Positions 45,838-54,613 of a stretch of 64,000 bases of DNA are shown here, one piece after another. The translations under genes were made by a program, and so were the position numbers. The first letter of the stretch is position 1; every line of letters begins with the position of its first letter. Origin of the DNA: Desulfatitalea sp. BRH_c12 (GTDB lineage: Bacteria; Desulfobacterota; Desulfobacteria; Desulfobacterales; Desulfosarcinaceae); the NCBI GenBank assembly GCA_000961655.1, contig LADR01000023.1:124001-188000 (forward strand). Reading direction: 5' to 3'. The notes beneath the pieces were generated by a model. The model did not search any database and was not told where the DNA came from. It saw only the letters and a program-made list of their open reading frames with translations.

Positions 45838-46748
45838 TTTGACATATCTTGAAAGTCGCTCCCGTCGGTAGCGGGATTGCCAGCTGAGGAATCACGTTGA
45901 CGAAGAATATCTTCCATGTCGTACTCGATATCCAATAAGCGATCAAGATTGCGTTTTGCCCGAATATAAACCGTTTGCCACGATTGGTCAGGCAGTTTTT
46001 GCAAATGCTTTTTTAAAATTTCCAAAGAGGCTATCAAAACTGCCAATGGTGTTTTATACGAATGCGAGAGGGTGTGAATGACGCGATCTTTGGCAAAATT
46101 GAAGTCTGACATCCTGTTCTGATAAGTGGCCAATGTTTTACGGCCGTGGATGGTTTCCATGACAGACCCAATAGCCCCGGACAGGCAGGGCAGCAGATCG
46201 GCCTCGTCTCGGCTGAATGCCCCCTTTTTTTTAAAAGCCCACAATATGCCCGCCACGGTCGCATTCAGCCTTACGGGTGACACCAGCATGCATTCATTGC
46301 CCAAGAAAAGCGGGTGGATCGTTTCCAGGGCAGATTGTATCACTAATGCGTCTTGTATCGTTTGGTCCCGCTGCAAGAGCCGCCTGATAGGTTCAATTTT
46401 TCCGGAGACGCGGATATTTTTGAATCCGCTTGCGTCGGCATCCTCTACGACAGCGGCTACACCCAAAAGGTCACCACTGATCGGATCTAATAGCATGATT
46501 CCACCGCCATCGGCAGCTACAGCATCATGGATTAACTGCGCCCCGGATTCCCACAGGTCATTCTTTTCAGTTATCTGTTGCATATGGCGCAGGAAGGACA
46601 AAACGGACGATTTGTCACGGGCCCCTTTGTCGCGACCACCCCTATCGATCGGGTATTCGCTGGAATTGGGCTCGGTCAGGTGGCGATTGTCGATGGTCAT
46701 GAAAGAGTGCACTAGCCATTTTTTGATGTTGAAGACGACCGCTATCAT
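45834..46748 (-). CDS. GAF domain protein with HisKA-like dimerisation helix, no ATPase domain
   Basis: The 304-residue protein has a GAF domain (about residues 50-200, with AVAADGGGIMLLDPISGDLLGV). A HisKA-like segment follows, with a candidate phosphoacceptor histidine in RVIHTLSHSYKTPLAVLIAS. The chain stops there without a HATPase domain. The downstream gene supplies HisKA plus HATPase and overlaps it by four bases. This looks like a sensor kinase divided into two polypeptides. The start is uncertain; ATGs at 46748 and 46700 both lack a good ribosome site. Confidence 0.75.
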   Translation of the reverse strand: MIAVVFNIKKWLVHSFMTIDNRHLTEPNSSEYPIDRGGRDKGARDKSSVLSFLRHMQQITEKNDLWESGAQLIHDAVAADGGGIMLLDPISGDLLGVAAVVEDADASGFKNIRVSGKIEPIRRLLQRDQTIQDALVIQSALETIHPLFLGNECMLVSPVRLNATVAGILWAFKKKGAFSRDEADLLPCLSGAIGSVMETIHGRKTLATYQNRMSDFNFAKDRVIHTLSHSYKTPLAVLIASLEILKKHLQKLPDQSWQTVYIRAKRNLDRLLDIEYDMEDILRQRDSSAGNPATDGSDFQDMSK

Positions 46749-47432
46749 CAGTCATTGAACGGATATAAAGCCGGAAGCGGCGCCTTGCGACAAGCTTTTC
46801 CGATCTGTGTTCACAAATCGTTCCAGGCGTTTACATCGAAACTGGTTTATGACTGTGGATAATAAACAAGGTGGTGTCAAGAAAATAAAGGATGGCAGCA
46901 AGGCAAGTGATATCTATGCGCTTGCCATTGAGGTGGTTTGGAAAATTTTTGATTTAGAAGACCGAACGAAGACCATTAATGGATACATAGGATGCATAAA
47001 AAGATACTGACCCTTATTTTCGCAGCAGGACTGGAAGGTCAACCATGTTTGCACGCAGCGCTTTTCAGGATGCCTGAAGCGCACTGTGGAATAGAGGAAC
47101 ACTGACGGCATGCGGTACCCCGGTGTGTGCACATAGCAAATTGGTGCAATCTTCCTGACACGCAATCCAAATCATGAGATCAGGCCCCACTTTTGCATCA
47201 CCGTATTGCGCATCAAGAATTCGGCACCATTTCCACACGTATTCACGGGATCGCACCGATGATACACCGATCTCATATTGGCACCGCACTGGTGTGTATT
47301 GCCAGGGGCTGCCTTGATTTTGTTATGTGACAAGCAGGGACAAAACACTGGATCGATTTCAAACTACGCAAACTGAACAGTCCGAATGCTTTGAAATATC
47401 GGCTGTCGATGGTGTCTGAGCGGAGCTGAACG
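46749..47432. other. 684-base intergenic region without a supported gene
   Basis: Short open frames here lack ribosome sites and family resemblance. One frame from the ATG at 46849 would encode 53 residues beginning MTVDNKQGGVKKIKDG but cannot be supported. A perfect DnaA-box match, TGTGGATAA, occurs at 46854-46862, which is expected by chance in a window this size. I see no RNA gene. Confidence 0.4.
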
Positions 47433-48158
47433 ATGGCCGATGATCTGTTAAAAAACGACTTTACGATTGCCTATGAGTTTACCTTGCCGGATAAGAGCCG
47501 GGAGTGTTTTGATCTGACCTTTGATGCTGTCACGGTTGAACTGGCCAACAATTCGGATGTGGATCCCCCGTTTTGGGCACAGCTATCCTACATGACGTGT
47601 CCGCACTGTCCATTTTCCCAAGAGGTTCATCACCATTGTCCGGTGGCTCTGAACTTGGTGCCGGCCATTGCGCACTTTGATCAATGGATGTCTTTTGACA
47701 AGATATCCGTAAAAGTAACGAGTGCTGAAAGGCAGGTCGTTCAAAAGACTACCGCTCAAGAAGGACTCAGTTCATTGATGGGATTATTGATCGCGGGCAG
47801 CAGTTGTCCGTACACCCATTTTTTTAAACCCATGGCCCGTTTTCATCTGCCCTTTGCAAATAAAGAAGAAACCATGTGGCGGGCGACGGCGACTTATCTG
47901 CTTGCCTGCTATTTTTCAAAAAGAGGGTTGAAGCTTGCGGATAGTCAGTTGTCGGGATTGGTTGCTATTTACGATGACATTGCCCGGCTCAACGATGCGA
48001 TCGTTCAACGTTTGCGGGCAGCCACTTCCAGAGATTCGGCGGTCAATGCCCTGGTCCACCTGGATGTGTTCGCCAAATTCCTTATGCCGCCCTTGGAGGA
48101 TTCACTTTTTCAGATCAAGCCCTTTTTCACTCCCTTCATCAAGACTCTTCGGGAGTGA
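47433..48158 (+). CDS. Conserved hypothetical protein, resembles DUF6901
   Basis: The 241-residue soluble protein has a central Cys/His cluster, CPHCPFSQEVHHHCPVALNL, that could bind zinc. SSLMGLLIAGSSCPYTHFFKPMARFHLPFA and VHLDVFAKFLMPPL follow. It resembles a family found widely in sulfate-reducing Desulfobacterota that I recall as DUF6901; I am not certain of the label and no function is known. It converges with a PilZ gene 31 bases away. Confidence 0.7.
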   Translation: MADDLLKNDFTIAYEFTLPDKSRECFDLTFDAVTVELANNSDVDPPFWAQLSYMTCPHCPFSQEVHHHCPVALNLVPAIAHFDQWMSFDKISVKVTSAERQVVQKTTAQEGLSSLMGLLIAGSSCPYTHFFKPMARFHLPFANKEETMWRATATYLLACYFSKRGLKLADSQLSGLVAIYDDIARLNDAIVQRLRAATSRDSAVNALVHLDVFAKFLMPPLEDSLFQIKPFFTPFIKTLRE

Positions 48159-48189
48159 TGGGTCGTTTTTAAAAACATATCGTCGCTCA

Positions 48190-48462
48190 TTAAAAAAATT
48201 CTACGGCAAAGCCTTCGTTGTTGTGCCATTCTATCCGAGCCTTACGCTTCACATGTTTTTCTCCGCTAGTGAAAGGAATGCTCAGGGTAATGACGTCTCC
48301 GACCGAAAACTGATTGACGGTTTTGGTTGCGATGAAGGCGCCGCCAAGGCTGATATTTTTTATGGTTCCAGCATAGACGTGATTTTTGTAAGAGAAAACG
48401 ATATCGTTTTTGTACAATTTTCTCTCATGCCTGCGCCTTAAATCAATGTTTTGCTCGGACAT
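48190..48462 (-). CDS. PilZ domain protein
   Basis: The 90-residue protein is a stand-alone PilZ domain. The RRRHERKLY start resembles the RxxxR motif, and IKNISLGGAFIAT matches the [DN]xSxxG motif, which together bind cyclic di-GMP. It would act as a c-di-GMP receptor for motility or surface behaviour. The ATG at 48462 was chosen because it places RRRHER near the N terminus; the in-frame ATG at 48570 adds 36 residues of no family. Confidence 0.8.
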   Translation of the reverse strand: MSEQNIDLRRRHERKLYKNDIVFSYKNHVYAGTIKNISLGGAFIATKTVNQFSVGDVITLSIPFTSGEKHVKRKARIEWHNNEGFAVEFF

Positions 48463-48655
48463 CCCGACAAGATCCTTTTGTTGGGGTACGTTAACTTTTC
48501 TTGACAACCGAACTCTATAAATATAAAGGCCGAACCTGTCAACCTTCGCGGACAGCACGGCCGCGCCCATTTTCAGCCCTCGCGGTACCCTTCCTTTACC
48601 CTCCGGGCGTGATCGTCGTGTTGTATTTCCAATTCAGCAGGCTATATCTTCAGGG

Positions 48656-49321
48656 ATGAATCCGATGCGTATACAAGATTTGACGGTGAACGATCGCCCA
48701 CGGGAAAAGCTTCAACACAAGGGAGCCCAAGCCTTGTCCGACATGGAGTTGTTGGCTGTTTTGCTGGGCAGCGGCAACCGCAAATACGATGTCCTTGCGC
48801 TTGCCGCCAAACTATTGCATTTGCTGGATCGTACGGGACCGACTCCCAGCATGGAAGAACTTATGACCGTCAATGGCGTGGGTAAAGCAAAAGCATCGCT
48901 GATCATGGCCGGGTTGGAATTTGCGCGGCGGCGCATCCGTCCACATGGTTTTAAAATTGCCTTTCCTCCGGACGCGTATCCGTTGATCCGGCATATTGCC
49001 GACCGGTCACAGGAGCATTTTATATGCATCTCTTTGAATGGTGCAAATGAGGTCATTGCCATCCGTACTGTATCGGTAGGGTTGGTCAATCGTGCCTTGG
49101 TTCACCCACGAGAAGTTTTTGCCGACCCAATCACTGATCGTGCATCGGCCGTAATTGTGGCGCACAATCATCCATCCGGTAATCTGGTACCCAGCCCGGA
49201 TGACCTGGCCGTTACGCGTCAGCTGAAAGAAGCTGGCCTGACGCTGGGAATCCGGATGCTCGATCACATTATCTTCAATAAAGAAAAATATTATAGCTTG
49301 ATGGAAAACGGGCAGATATGA
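48656..49321 (+). CDS. radC: RadC family JAB/MPN domain protein
   Basis: The 221-residue protein has a helix-hairpin-helix segment (MTVNGVGKAKASLIMAGLEF) followed by a JAB1/MPN-type metalloprotease-like domain with the motif VAHNHPSGNLVPSPDD. Despite its name, RadC is not clearly a recombination protein; its biochemical role is unresolved. Length is standard. It converges on the histidine synthesis gene, with five bases between stop codons. Confidence 0.93.
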   Translation: MNPMRIQDLTVNDRPREKLQHKGAQALSDMELLAVLLGSGNRKYDVLALAAKLLHLLDRTGPTPSMEELMTVNGVGKAKASLIMAGLEFARRRIRPHGFKIAFPPDAYPLIRHIADRSQEHFICISLNGANEVIAIRTVSVGLVNRALVHPREVFADPITDRASAVIVAHNHPSGNLVPSPDDLAVTRQLKEAGLTLGIRMLDHIIFNKEKYYSLMENGQI

Positions 49322-49326
49322 AGGGG

Positions 49327-50910
49327 TCAGATCATGCGATCTGTTCGGACCTCCACCTTGCCTGTCAAAAAGCGTTTTACGGACTGGATTGGCACTTCGC
49401 GGCGGTGAAAAATGCCGGCTGCCAGCGCTGCATCGGCATTGGTATCCGTAAAAACGTCATGGAAATGCTCGACTTTGCCGGCACCGCTCGATGCGATCAC
49501 CGGGATGGACACCGCATTTTTTACGGCAGCCACCAATTCGAGATCGAAACCTGCATTGGTGCCGTCGCGGTCGATGCAGTTAAGCAGAATTTCGCCGGCC
49601 CCCAATTTTTCACAGGTCCGGGCCAGGGTGACGGCATCCAACGGTCGGCCTTCCCGTCCGCCTCTGACAGTGCATTGATACCAGCACCAGCGTTCACCGT
49701 TGGGACCCGGCAGGCTGGTTCGGATTACGTGATGGGGCACCGCTTGGGCCGAAGCAGCGTACACGCGACGCGGATCGATGGAAATAACGACAGCCTGGCT
49801 GCCATATACACGCGAAATTTCTTCAATGGCGCTGCGCCCGGTGGCTTGCCCGCTCTTCAGGTAGTCCTCCACGATGGCAACAGCATCGCTGCCGATGGAA
49901 ATTTTGTCGGCACCGGAACGAAAGTATTCCGAAGCCACCTGTAAGGCGCTGTAGAAGCGGCCCTGCGCATCAGTGAAATCCCGAATGCCGCCGCCAATGG
50001 TCAGGGGTACAAAAACACTCCGGGACGTCTGCCGGAGAATTTCGAGCATAGGCATGTCTTGCAGCGGAAAGTCGCGAAAACCGGTGATGTTGAGAAATGT
50101 GATCTCATCGGCGCCTTCTTCGTAGTAGCGTTTGGCCAGATCTACGGGGTTTCCTAAATTGCGTACCTGACCCAAATCGCGTACATCATACTGATCGCCT
50201 TTGGTGACCACCAGATCGTTGCGATCGTTGGCGCGGACATCCAGACATGCAATGATGCGCTTGGCTAAACGGGTCTCGCTGTCATCGCGGGCCAGGCGTA
50301 CAGGCGCGATGGTTGCATCCAGAAAATTTTTGAGTATGCGCAGCCCGGCGGCACCGCTTTTTTCAGGGTGGAACTGGGTGCCGACGATATTTCCTCTTTG
50401 CACAGCGCTGACAAACGAATACCCGTAATCTGTCGTTGTCAGGATGACATTCCGGTCGCTGGGGACCACGTGATAAGAATGTACAAAGTAGAATTTTTCA
50501 TCGCCTTGCAAATGACTGAATAGTCGCGATGACTGGTGCCCCCGGATGCCGTTCCAGCCGATATGAGGCACGGCCAAGTCGGTTTTGAAACGTTCGACTT
50601 GGCCCTTGAAGATCCCCAAGCCCTGTGTGCCGAAAGATTCCTCACCGAACTCGAACAATGCATGCATCCCGAGACAGATCCCCAGAAAGGGTCTGTTCGT
50701 ATTGAGATACGCTTTCAAAGGTTCGATGTACTGTTTGGCGTGCAGAATCTGCATCATGCTGCCGAAAGCACCGACGCCCGGAAAGACGAGAGAGCTGGCT
50801 GAGATGATATCTTCAGCGCAGCCGGCGATACGAACTGTTTTTCCAAGGCTTTCAATGGCGTTAATGACGCTGCGCACATTGCCAGCACCGTAATCGAGCA
50901 GGGTGATCAT
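49327..50910 (-). CDS. hisHF: Imidazole glycerol phosphate synthase, HisH-HisF fusion
   Basis: One 527-residue chain contains both halves of IGP synthase, which makes imidazole glycerol phosphate and AICAR in histidine synthesis. Residues 1-205 are the HisH glutaminase with the nucleophile C79 (FLGICLGMHALF) and H181/E183 (TQFHPEKSG). Residues about 217-520 are the HisF cyclase with catalytic D224 (ACLDVR) and D379 (ISIDPRRVY). Bacterial enzymes are normally two proteins. This fusion, and sequence blocks such as GADEITFLNITGFRDFP and GGGIRDFTDAQGRFYSAL, match the eukaryotic HIS7 type. It is transcribed alone, not in a his operon. Confidence 0.93.
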   Translation of the reverse strand: MITLLDYGAGNVRSVINAIESLGKTVRIAGCAEDIISASSLVFPGVGAFGSMMQILHAKQYIEPLKAYLNTNRPFLGICLGMHALFEFGEESFGTQGLGIFKGQVERFKTDLAVPHIGWNGIRGHQSSRLFSHLQGDEKFYFVHSYHVVPSDRNVILTTTDYGYSFVSAVQRGNIVGTQFHPEKSGAAGLRILKNFLDATIAPVRLARDDSETRLAKRIIACLDVRANDRNDLVVTKGDQYDVRDLGQVRNLGNPVDLAKRYYEEGADEITFLNITGFRDFPLQDMPMLEILRQTSRSVFVPLTIGGGIRDFTDAQGRFYSALQVASEYFRSGADKISIGSDAVAIVEDYLKSGQATGRSAIEEISRVYGSQAVVISIDPRRVYAASAQAVPHHVIRTSLPGPNGERWCWYQCTVRGGREGRPLDAVTLARTCEKLGAGEILLNCIDRDGTNAGFDLELVAAVKNAVSIPVIASSGAGKVEHFHDVFTDTNADAALAAGIFHRREVPIQSVKRFLTGKVEVRTDRMI

Positions 50911-51317
50911 TCTCTTTCCTTGTCATTTGGAACGTTATGCTGTTTTAAGGTACAGTCTAATACCGTACTCGTCGGCATAAAACAAGGTTGCAACACACAC
51001 GTGTACATCCCCCTGGTGCCTGAAATCGGTCGCTTTTGGGTCGAACAGAGACGCTTTCACGGGGGTGTTCGTGAATCTTGGACGACAAGCCGCATAAGGG
51101 GACAACGTAAACATACCTGACACCTTCCGGGTCAGTGCATATTTTTATTAATGGTTATGCATTTCGCTCAAGTGACTATTGGCGAAGTGTTAAGTGTAAA
51201 GTTTAAAGTGTAAAGGGAGGCATTCTGTCGATTTGATATGCTCACCTCCCCGTGTTTGGACGCTTTTACGTGCATGATTTTGTTTGGGTTGGGTATCAGC
51301 GCCACGTCGGCCAGTAG

Positions 51318-51334
51318 GGTGGGCATCGCCCACC
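51318..51334. repeat. Short perfect palindrome GGTGGGC-ATC-GCCCACC
   Basis: A seven-pair stem with a three-base loop lies in the 617-base gap 50911-51527. It recalls the GTGGG/CCCAC cores of the palindromes at 28829 and 38710. The gap also has AT-rich near-repeats of the form AAGTGTAAAG around 51190. I cannot support a gene in it. Confidence 0.6.
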
Positions 51335-51461
51335 ATTTGTCTTATGTTGATCGCCTCTGTCTCTGTGCTTGGCCCTATTTCATTGCTATGCTCGATTCCG
51401 TGTTATCCAATCGCTTGGGCGGGATCAGTGTCAGATACCGATGGCCTACGTCACCCCACAC

Positions 51462-51494
51462 CCGTATCTCACTTGACCGAAGTGGATAACCAGA
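51462..51494 (-). repeat. 33-bp dispersed repeat, copy 2 (inverted)
   Basis: This is the reverse complement of the segment at 28784-28816 with one mismatch in 33 bases. It lies 34 bases before the truC start codon. Confidence 0.85.
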
Positions 51495-51527
51495 TCTGAC
51501 ATTTTTATTGTAATCACAGGCGCTATC

Positions 51528-52331
51528 ATGGATACATCGCTGCAAGTCCTCTATCAGGACAACGACATCATTGCCGTTCACAAACCAGCCGGCATTAAAG
51601 TTCATCGAGATGGCTATGACAACCCACGTTCTCAAGCCTTGCTTCAAATGGTGCGCATTCAAACCGGTCGCTGGCTTTATCCGGTCCATCGCCTGGACCG
51701 ACCCGCATCCGGTGTGCTCCTTTTTGCGTTCTCTCAGGAAATGGCGCGCGCCCTGTCCGAAATGTTTAAACGGCAGGCTGTTGAAAAATCTTATCTGGCG
51801 GTGGTAAGGGGCTATGTTGACCCTGCAGGCGAGATCGACCATCCATTGACCCCCAATGCCTGTGACCCCAAGCAAGGACAAATTCCCAAACCGGCATTTA
51901 CGGCTTATAGGCGTCTGGCCGTCGCCGAACTTCCCATAGGGCTCGGCCCGCACCCCACCTGCCGCTATTCTCTGGTCGCCGTTGAACCGCATACCGGGCG
52001 CATGCACCAGATCCGCCGTCACTTTCACCATATCAGCCATCCGCTGATCGGCGATACCGTTTACGGCGATGGACGTCACAATCGTTTATTCCGGAGCCTT
52101 TTCGGATGTCACCGTTTGCTTTTGGCGGCGGTTCAAGTGCGCCTTTTGCATCCGCGGACCGGTGAATCACTGTGTGTGCCGGCGCCGCCGGAAAAATCGT
52201 TCGCTGACATGCTCCATCAAATGGGTTGGCAAGATCGAATGTCGGCGTTTCCGTCCCAATGCCCCGCTAAGTCCACGTATTTTCAATCACTATCAGCGGA
52301 TGCGCAGCGTTCCAGCACAGTGTCCAAGTAG
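51528..52331 (+). CDS. truC: RluA family pseudouridine synthase, TruC-like
   Basis: TruC forms pseudouridine 65 in tRNAs. The 267-residue protein has the RluA-family motifs: DNDIIAVHKPAGIKVH, the catalytic aspartate in PVHRLDRPASGVLLFA, and TGRMHQIRRHFHHISHPLIGDTVYGDG. It lacks an N-terminal S4 domain, as TruC does. Its 3' end overlaps the converging pdxR gene by 49 bases, and the final residues look poorly conserved. A different RluA-type specificity is possible. Confidence 0.87.
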   Translation: MDTSLQVLYQDNDIIAVHKPAGIKVHRDGYDNPRSQALLQMVRIQTGRWLYPVHRLDRPASGVLLFAFSQEMARALSEMFKRQAVEKSYLAVVRGYVDPAGEIDHPLTPNACDPKQGQIPKPAFTAYRRLAVAELPIGLGPHPTCRYSLVAVEPHTGRMHQIRRHFHHISHPLIGDTVYGDGRHNRLFRSLFGCHRLLLAAVQVRLLHPRTGESLCVPAPPEKSFADMLHQMGWQDRMSAFPSQCPAKSTYFQSLSADAQRSSTVSK

Positions 52332-53563
52332 GATAGGCCTCGCGTATAATCTGCATCGTTCATGTGCATGAAGGCCAGGCGGAAGCACGATTTGAAAACA
52401 GGTGTGAATGAAAATTCCTGACCGCGGCACCAGGGCTCGTGATTCAAGGTCAATGCCATCTTGGGCGTAACCCATGTGCAGTATCCGGATTGATCGGGGG
52501 GCACGGATAAAAATGGGAATCGATCGATGACGGCATGCAAGCGCCGCCGTCGTGAGGCTGCTTGTTCACGGACCCTATCGAGATGCGTGCCATAAAGGCC
52601 CTGCCTGATAAATTCGCGTAGAAACTTCTGCAGCAGTCCGGAAGAGGTGATATCCGAAGAAAATTTGGCGTAGACAAATTGGTGATACAAATCGGGGGGC
52701 ACCACCATGAACCCCAGACGGATGCCTGCCAGGGTGGTCTGGGCGAAAGATTTGATGTGGATCGTATAACGCGGTTCGATGTCTACGAGGCGTGATTGCG
52801 CAGGGTCTAATTCGCCCAGATAGTCATCTTCAATAATGTAAAAACCGTGCCGCCTGGCGCGTTGCGCAACAGCTTCTTTTTTTTGGTGGCTGTACGACAG
52901 ACCGGTAGGATTGTGCACGGAAGGCATGGTATAAAAGAGTCGAATTTGACTCTTAAGCTGCAGGTCCAGTTGATCCAGGTCGGGGCCGTCCGATTCGAGA
53001 GGAACGAAATGGCGCGCCCGGAACAATGAAATGGCTCCGGGGTAGGTGGGGTCCTCAAAGACGATCGATTCGGAAATGTTGGCCGCGAAAACTTTGGAAA
53101 CCAAGTCCAGGCCTTGCTGGGCGCCCGATATGATCAACATGCACTCGGCAGGCAGATGGTATTGACGGCTCAGGATACGCAGCAATTCAGGATCGCCCTG
53201 GACAGGAGTGGGTGCCAGAGCCTGCGCCTTTTCTTCTTCGAAAAGGCGATTAAAAATGGATTGCGCCTGCTGATACGGAAAAAACTGTTCATTCAGATAA
53301 TCGGTCCGGAAATCGAAAAAATGATTGGGGGCATGAATCTTGTCCGGAAAACGCACATATGAACCGCTGCCAACCCGATTGTCGATCACCCCTTCACGCT
53401 TGAGGTACTCAAAGGCTTTGTGGACGGTGGCCTTGTTCACACCGAGTGAACGCGTCAATGCACGAATAGCCGGAATCTTTTCGCCCGGCTTGTATTGGCC
53501 TGCGGCAATTTGATCCTTGATGGTGTCGGCAATCATTCGATATAGAGGCGCTTTTGATTTCAT
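52283..53563 (-). CDS. pdxR: MocR/PdxR-type transcriptional regulator
   Basis: The 426-residue protein joins a GntR winged helix (about 1-70, IPAIRALTRSLGVNKATVHKAF) to a class I aminotransferase-like domain. That domain keeps NPTGLSYS, IIEDDYLGEL and the PLP lysine in TIHIKSFAQTTLAGIRLG. MocR proteins of this kind sense PLP. It is divergent from pdxS, with 161 bases between starts, the standard PdxR arrangement for control of pdxST. Its 3' end overlaps truC tail to tail by 49 bases. Confidence 0.9.
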   Translation of the reverse strand: MKSKAPLYRMIADTIKDQIAAGQYKPGEKIPAIRALTRSLGVNKATVHKAFEYLKREGVIDNRVGSGSYVRFPDKIHAPNHFFDFRTDYLNEQFFPYQQAQSIFNRLFEEEKAQALAPTPVQGDPELLRILSRQYHLPAECMLIISGAQQGLDLVSKVFAANISESIVFEDPTYPGAISLFRARHFVPLESDGPDLDQLDLQLKSQIRLFYTMPSVHNPTGLSYSHQKKEAVAQRARRHGFYIIEDDYLGELDPAQSRLVDIEPRYTIHIKSFAQTTLAGIRLGFMVVPPDLYHQFVYAKFSSDITSSGLLQKFLREFIRQGLYGTHLDRVREQAASRRRRLHAVIDRFPFLSVPPDQSGYCTWVTPKMALTLNHEPWCRGQEFSFTPVFKSCFRLAFMHMNDADYTRGLSYLDTVLERCASADSD

Positions 53564-53618
53564 CTTGACACATACCGGACAAATTATTAATTGTACTAAG
53601 CTATTTAACTGATTGAAG

Positions 53619-53670
53619 TGGTAATGGCAAGTTCAAGTGTACAACTGGTATCATTGGTATAGGTACCATA
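53619..53670 (+). promoter_or_regulatory. Candidate PdxR binding repeats upstream of pdxS
   Basis: TGGTA occurs in direct orientation at 53619, 53646 and 53655, followed by the palindromic GGTACC at 53662. MocR regulators often bind direct repeats. The location between divergent pdxR and pdxS fits, but the site has not been matched to a known PdxR consensus. Confidence 0.4.
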
Positions 53671-53724
53671 GCCTCGGATTACCGGGTCCGACGACATAAC
53701 GAATCAACAAAAAGGAAAAGAGCG

Positions 53725-54594
53725 ATGGCACGAGAAAAGATCAATAAAGGTTTCGCCGAGATGTTCAAAAACGGCGTTATAATGGATGTGACCACCCCCG
53801 AGCAAGCGCGTATTGCCCAGGAAGCTGGAGCCTGCGCGGTTATGGCCCTGGAACGTGTTCCGGCCGACATCCGCAAGGATGGCCAGGTGGCGCGTATGAG
53901 CGATCCGGGCATGATTCAGGCGATTATGGATACCGTCAGCATTCCGGTGATGGCGAAAGTCCGTATTGGACATTTCATGGAAGCACGCATCCTTGAGGCG
54001 CTGGGCGTGGATTTCATCGATGAAAGCGAAGTGCTGACGCCCGCCGATGAAAGCCGGCACGTCGATAAATCCCAATTCAAAGTGCCCTTTGTTTGCGGGG
54101 CACGTAATTTGGGCGAAGCGCTGCGACGCATCGATGAAGGCGCCGTTATGGTCCGTACAAAAGGTGAAGCCGGGACCGGCAATATTGTGGAAGCGGTGCG
54201 CCACATGCGTGCCATCAACGAGGAAATCGCCGCTCTCAAAGGTATGGACGACCATCAGTTGGCGCACAGGGCCGGTGAGATGCGGGTGTCGTTGGATTTG
54301 GTGACAAAGACCCGTGATCTGGGACGGTTGAGCGTGGTCAATTTTGCGGCTGGCGGTGTGGCCACACCTGCCGATGCCGCATTGATGATGGCGCTTGGAT
54401 CGGATGGTGTTTTTGTCGGATCCGGTGTTTTTAAATCAGAAAACCCGGCCCAGATGGCCCATGCCATCGTCCAGGCCGTGATCCACTATCAGGATCCAGC
54501 CAAACTGGTGGAGATCTCCAAAAACCTGGGAACGGCCATGATCGGACTGGAGAACAAGGTATTGGAGATTAAAATGGCTGAACGTGGCGTTTAG
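53725..54594 (+). CDS. pdxS: Pyridoxal 5'-phosphate synthase subunit PdxS
   Basis: PdxS builds PLP from ribose 5-phosphate, glyceraldehyde 3-phosphate and ammonia supplied by PdxT. The 289-residue protein is highly conserved: [58 protein letters not shown] and [18 protein letters not shown], including both active-site lysines. A GGAAAAG site precedes the ATG. Together with pdxT it shows the DXP-independent route of vitamin B6 synthesis. Confidence 0.97.
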   Translation: MAREKINKGFAEMFKNGVIMDVTTPEQARIAQEAGACAVMALERVPADIRKDGQVARMSDPGMIQAIMDTVSIPVMAKVRIGHFMEARILEALGVDFIDESEVLTPADESRHVDKSQFKVPFVCGARNLGEALRRIDEGAVMVRTKGEAGTGNIVEAVRHMRAINEEIAALKGMDDHQLAHRAGEMRVSLDLVTKTRDLGRLSVVNFAAGGVATPADAALMMALGSDGVFVGSGVFKSENPAQMAHAIVQAVIHYQDPAKLVEISKNLGTAMIGLENKVLEIKMAERGV

Positions 54595-54613
54595 CGGATC
54601 AAGGAATTCAACA

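Noticed and set aside
46854-46862. Perfect DnaA box TGTGGATAA
   Set aside because: A single nine-base match is expected by chance in 64 kb and it is not clustered.
46807-47010. Short frame in the 684-base gap
   Set aside because: No ribosome site and no family resemblance; the gap may hold gene remnants but none can be named.
51238-51489. 83-codon frame upstream of truC
   Set aside because: It runs through the dispersed repeat and palindrome and has no ribosome site.
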